Assembly: GCF_001439605.1 (NCBI RefSeq)
Contig: NZ_LMBX01000002.1
Coordinates: forward strand, 62,001-126,000
Length of the DNA stretch: 64,000 nucleotides
Reading direction: 5' to 3'
From: Cytobacillus praedii
GTDB taxonomy: Bacteria > Bacillota > Bacilli > Bacillales > Cytobacillaceae
In this document: positions 61,250 to 64,000 of the stretch, in pieces
How positions within the stretch are numbered: position 1 is the stretch's first letter
Layout: each line of letters begins with the position of its first letter
Position numbers and translations under genes: made by a program
Notes under the pieces: model-generated
The model's database searches: none
What the model was told of the DNA's origin: nothing
The model's input: the letters and a program-made list of their open reading frames with translations, nothing else

Positions 61250-61728
61250 TATTGACTTGCCCCCCTTCGCCATTCAGATACAGAAACCTGAAGTAGATTG
61301 ATAATAAATAGAACACTTGAAATCGGGATTACTGTATAGACCAGTCCCATTGGCAATTGCAGAACAGGTGATGTTTGTGTCATGCTGCGGCCGATAAATT
61401 CAAAGCTGTTCACAATAATTTGCCAAAAGAAAAAAAGAATGAGGGCAGTTGATAGAACGATTAGCACCTTTTTCATTAAGCCTCCTGCTTTTTCAAAGAG
61501 CAGTTCTATACTAGGATGCGCCTTCACACTCATCCCATAGCCTGTACCCAAAAAGGTAAGCCAAATAAGCAAATAACGGGACAGCTCTTCTGTCCAAGCA
61601 AGCGGCTGATCTACTACAAATCTAAATATCACCTGCAAGAACACGACAATAACCATAAGAAAAAAGAGAAGAATTATAACCCATTTAACGACATTATTTA
61701 TTGCGTGAATTACGTTTTTTACCACCAA
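61249..61728 (-). CDS. TRAP transporter small permease (DctQ-like)
   Basis: Membrane protein of 159 residues with four helices; the DctQ mark LAWTEELSRYLLIWLTFLGT (EE-R motif in the second helix region) is clear. It couples the binding protein to DctM. The start is TTG at 61726-61728 behind AAGGAG. It stands 75 nt after the DctP gene, behind a partial terminator. Confidence 0.9.
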   Translation of the reverse strand: MVVKNVIHAINNVVKWVIILLFFLMVIVVFLQVIFRFVVDQPLAWTEELSRYLLIWLTFLGTGYGMSVKAHPSIELLFEKAGGLMKKVLIVLSTALILFFFWQIIVNSFEFIGRSMTQTSPVLQLPMGLVYTVIPISSVLFIINLLQVSVSEWRRGASQ

Positions 61729-61746
61729 TCATTTCTCCTTATGATT

Positions 61747-61795
61747 AAAAAACTTGGGTTGTACAGGAAAGGTCTCCTGTGCTCGCCAAGTTTTT
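61747..61795 (-). terminator. Intercistronic hairpin between dctP-like and dctQ-like genes
   Basis: On the minus strand AAAAACTTGG pairs with CCAAGTTTTTT, with an inner ACAGGA/TCCTGT stem, followed by AATCAT. A leaky terminator here would raise binding protein over permease, as is common in TRAP and ABC operons. Confidence 0.6.
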
Positions 61796-61803
61796 CAATA
61801 GAA

Positions 61804-62838
61804 TTATTTTGTATTTAAAATGGCGTCAATTTTTTCTTTTCCAAATTCTGATTCATATTTTTCATAGACTGGCTGGATGGCTCCACGGAAAGGAGACACA
61901 TCAACCTCCTCAATAATTTCCATTCCTTGTTCTTTGAGAACCTTTAATGAGTCTTCATCAGATTTCTTAATAAGTTCACGAATTTGGTCGCCAGACTTTT
62001 TCGCCTCTTCACTCAGAATCTCCTGATATTCAGCAGGCAGCTTATCCCACGTCGTTTTGCTGAACATAATAACTGCAGGAGAGTATAGATGACCTGTTAA
62101 TGTCATATACTTTTGGTTCGCATCGAAAAGCTTGTACGTATCTGCAACGACAATTGGATTTTCCTGTCCATCCACTACTCCTTGCTGAAGAGCAGTTAGA
62201 GCTTCTGTCCAAGCCATCGGGGTCGGTTTTGCACCAAGTGCATTGAATGCATCAAGATGGATTGGATTTTCCTGTGTCCGGATCTTAATACCCTTTAGAT
62301 CTCCAGGCTTTGTAATTGGGTGCTTCGCATTTGTAATATGGCGGAATCCATTCTCCCCCCACGCAAGACCGATAATTCCGATGTTCTCCATTCCCTTTAA
62401 AAGCTCTTGTCCAATTTCTCCATCCAATACTTTATAGGCATGTTCCCTTGATTCAAATAAAAAGGGCATATCAACAATACCGATTTCTGGATAAAAGTTT
62501 ACAATTGGTGCAGTTGATGAAACTGACATATCTGCTGTTCCAAGGGTCAGTGCCTCTGTCAACTCACGTTCAGCACCAAGCTGACTTAGCGGAAATACTT
62601 CTATCTTCACTTTTCCATCTGTACGCTCTTCTACATTTTTAGCCATTTCCAGTAATCCAATATGATACGGATGATCCTCTGTTAACGAATGCCCTGCCTT
62701 TAAAGTGAACGTTTCTCCACTTGCCTTTTCACCCGAATTCTTATCTGCCTCTCCCCCAGACTCACTGCTCTTACTGCAGCCAGTGAAAATAAACATGATA
62801 GCTGCTAATGCTACTAACAAAAATCGTTTCTTCTTCAT
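61804..62838 (-). CDS. TRAP transporter substrate-binding lipoprotein (DctP-like)
   Basis: Protein of 344 residues. A lipoprotein signal (FLLVALAAIMFIFTGCSKSS; lipobox FTGC) is followed by the DctP fold: LKAGHSLTEDHPYHIGLLEM, VFPLSQLGAERELTEALTLG, and GIKIRTQENPIHLDAFNALG, where the conserved Arg binds the carboxylate of the ligand. The presence of this Arg supports an organic acid ligand. It is anchored outside the membrane. AAGGGGGA precedes the ATG. First gene of the operon. Confidence 0.93.
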   Translation of the reverse strand: MKKKRFLLVALAAIMFIFTGCSKSSESGGEADKNSGEKASGETFTLKAGHSLTEDHPYHIGLLEMAKNVEERTDGKVKIEVFPLSQLGAERELTEALTLGTADMSVSSTAPIVNFYPEIGIVDMPFLFESREHAYKVLDGEIGQELLKGMENIGIIGLAWGENGFRHITNAKHPITKPGDLKGIKIRTQENPIHLDAFNALGAKPTPMAWTEALTALQQGVVDGQENPIVVADTYKLFDANQKYMTLTGHLYSPAVIMFSKTTWDKLPAEYQEILSEEAKKSGDQIRELIKKSDEDSLKVLKEQGMEIIEEVDVSPFRGAIQPVYEKYESEFGKEKIDAILNTK

Positions 62839-62882
62839 GTAGAAAAATCCCCCTTTTTGTCTATAATTTTTAGAATATTGCC

Positions 62883-62888
62883 ATTATA
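62883..62888 (-). promoter_or_regulatory. Candidate -10 element of the TRAP operon
   Basis: TATAAT on the minus strand, about 45 nt before the dctP-like start. No good -35 at 17 bp (the stretch is TAGCGCATAAAAGCG), which fits an activated promoter. No regulator gene is adjacent in the window. Confidence 0.4.
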
Positions 62889-63001
62889 ACACCTTCTACG
62901 CTTTTATGCGCTAAAATTATTCTATTTTTATAATAATTCAGTCTATTTTATCTAATGGTAATTAAAAAGAGGCTGGGACATAACTAGCCTCAATTAGTAA
63001 A

Positions 63002-63035
63002 AAAGGTGAATTTGAGCTTACTCAAATTCACCTTT
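63002..63035. terminator. Strong hairpin near the left end of the IR-bounded segment
   Basis: Perfect 15-bp stem (63002-63016 with 63021-63035) with a CTTA loop; CTCTATTTTT follows. Could end transcripts running right, or shield the element from outside transcription. Confidence 0.6.
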
Positions 63036-63076
63036 CTCTATTTTTATGTGTAAATACTTCTATTCCATTAGTGGTT

Positions 63077-63104
63077 GGCTGTGAATTTTCTTAAATTCAC
63101 GGCC
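63077..63104. repeat. Second hairpin in the IR-bounded segment
   Basis: GGCTGTGAATTT and AAATTCACGGCC pair around TCTT with one mismatch. Reuses the GTGAATTT word of the first hairpin. Confidence 0.55.
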
Positions 63105-63233
63105 ATTATCGCGAGGCTGGGCTAATGCCAAAATCACAAACTAGACGTATACTTTGTCAAGTCCTCACATAGATACTGTTTAAGTCGCTTTATTTCATTT
63201 TGAAACTAACGCCTACATATTGCATAACTTTAA

Positions 63234-63491
63234 CTAGAGACTAAAACAAACAAAGGATAGTACCCAAAAAGATAAAGCTATTATGAAATATACACCAGCT
63301 AATCCTTTTTTCTTCTCTTTATAGTGAGTAATACAAAATAGGAAGTTTATAACACCAATGATTATGAGGTCAATTCCAAACAAAGTGAAAAAGGACTTTT
63401 GATCGTTTTTTTCCAAAAAGGCCCATGCAAGGATGAAAACAATTATTATTAACAGAACCGAGGTTGTTATCAAAAGCTGGCTTCTTGGCAT
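63234..63491 (-). CDS. Small membrane protein, unknown function
   Basis: Protein of 85 residues with three membrane helices (about 6-25, 36-54 and 66-84; the first is SVLLIIIVFILAWAF) and a lysine-rich loop (HYKEKKKG). AAAAGGAG lies 7 nt before the ATG, which supports a real gene. Family not recognised. It is the only gene inside the IR-bounded segment at 62967-63946, so it may be cargo or a gene split off from its former neighbours. Confidence 0.6.
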   Translation of the reverse strand: MPRSQLLITTSVLLIIIVFILAWAFLEKNDQKSFFTLFGIDLIIIGVINFLFCITHYKEKKKGLAGVYFIIALSFWVLSFVCFSL

Positions 63492-64000
63492 TGGCTAACT
63501 CCTTTTCATCGTGATTTAGATATTAATTAATAAACTAAGTTTATCAAACCCATTATGGACAACCAATCGTTTGACTTGGATGCCCTTATTAGATCCTGTC
63601 CATTAAACAAATACTCCGTCCACCACTGAATACGAATATTTTGAGGTAGAAAAGTCCTTTAATAGAAAAAATACTTTTGTCCCATCATCTTTCGTAGAAA
63701 GATAGAACTTTAGAGTTAGAGAATTGTCTAGCTCTAGTTTACGAGCTTATTTGATTCTTGTGCTACTGATGATTTAATAGTCGCTCTAGCTGGAGCGCTA
63801 CTCTAGTTGCAATAGCCGGTATGTGTACTGTACTTTTTGGTATGCTTGCAGTGGTGCTGTATATGAAATAGCAGATTTTATATTGGGATACGGCGAAACT
63901 GTATTAGCTGTAAGAAATAAAGATTGTAGGTATGTCCCAGTCTCTTCCATATAACAAGTTTCCTGACCTTTTCCCCTTCCTGCAATTATCCTGCGATTTC

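Larger units (their letters stand above)
62967..63946. mobile_element. 0.98-kb segment bounded by 16-bp inverted repeats (IS remnant or MITE-like)
   Basis: AAGAGGCTGGGACATA (62967-62982) and TATGTCCCAGTCTCTT (63931-63946) are inverted copies with one mismatch. Inside are a strong hairpin at 63002-63035, a second at 63077-63104 and one small membrane-protein gene; no transposase is left. IR ends of this wording occur in bacillar IS elements as I recall. No target duplication was seen. The 63492-63930 part shows no gene. Confidence 0.5.

Overview
The window is low-GC Gram-positive DNA. Shine-Dalgarno sequences of the AAGGAGG type stand before almost every gene, TTG and GTG starts are common, and many intrinsic terminators are visible. 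The gene families (YrkPQ/YrkO-like, XkdK/M/N-like, PadR-DUF1700-DUF4097, MscS/YkuT-like, DesKR-like) point to a Bacillaceae chromosome; the genus cannot be fixed from the sequence alone. No rRNA, tRNA, CRISPR array or intact transposase was seen.

Layout. 1-8.8 kb: the 3' end of a TPR-like gene, an OmpR-type two-component system divergent from a DUF418 membrane protein, an MscS channel, and a 1033-residue sensor with two kinase modules. 9-17 kb: small-molecule metabolism (a class V aminotransferase, two alpha/beta hydrolases, three short-chain dehydrogenases, a GAF-LuxR regulator) and a deletion fossil of an SDR gene and a MerR gene. 17.2-30.7 kb, minus strand: a seven-gene operon coding for a vWA membrane protein, a giant tubulin/FtsZ-like protein, a 772-residue protein of unknown family, a second vWA membrane protein, a small beta-rich protein, a zinc-ribbon GTPase and a GAP1-like membrane protein with an external EF-hand-like loop. 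A divergent three-gene unit (30.9-33.2 kb) codes for more membrane and zinc-ribbon proteins. Together these look like an NTP-dependent, membrane-spanning signalling or conflict system that has probably not been studied experimentally.

33.8-48.6 kb: a complete contractile phage-tail module of PBSX/diffocin type (tail terminator, sheath, tube, frameshifted chaperone pair, tape measure, LysM hub, baseplate, knob-bearing fibre) with holin, XhlA-like protein and LysM amidase. There is no terminase, portal, capsid or integrase, so it is best read as an R-type tailocin. Its control region holds a XRE repressor and ImmA-like protease gene pair facing an HTH activator, six 15-bp operators, two face-to-face promoters with operators in their spacers, a 51-bp tandem repeat array, and two relic copies of the activator 3' end, each with its own terminator.

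48.7-64 kb: a radical SAM/SPASM enzyme; a DUF418-DesK-DesR-like operon; a PadR-DUF1700-DUF4097 operon driven by two promoters that each carry a palindromic operator; a seven-gene catabolic operon (TRAP transporter P-Q-M, FAD-linked hydroxyacid oxidase, tartrate/malate dehydrogenase, SDR, aldehyde dehydrogenase); and a 0.98-kb segment bounded by 16-bp inverted repeats that carries one small membrane-protein gene.
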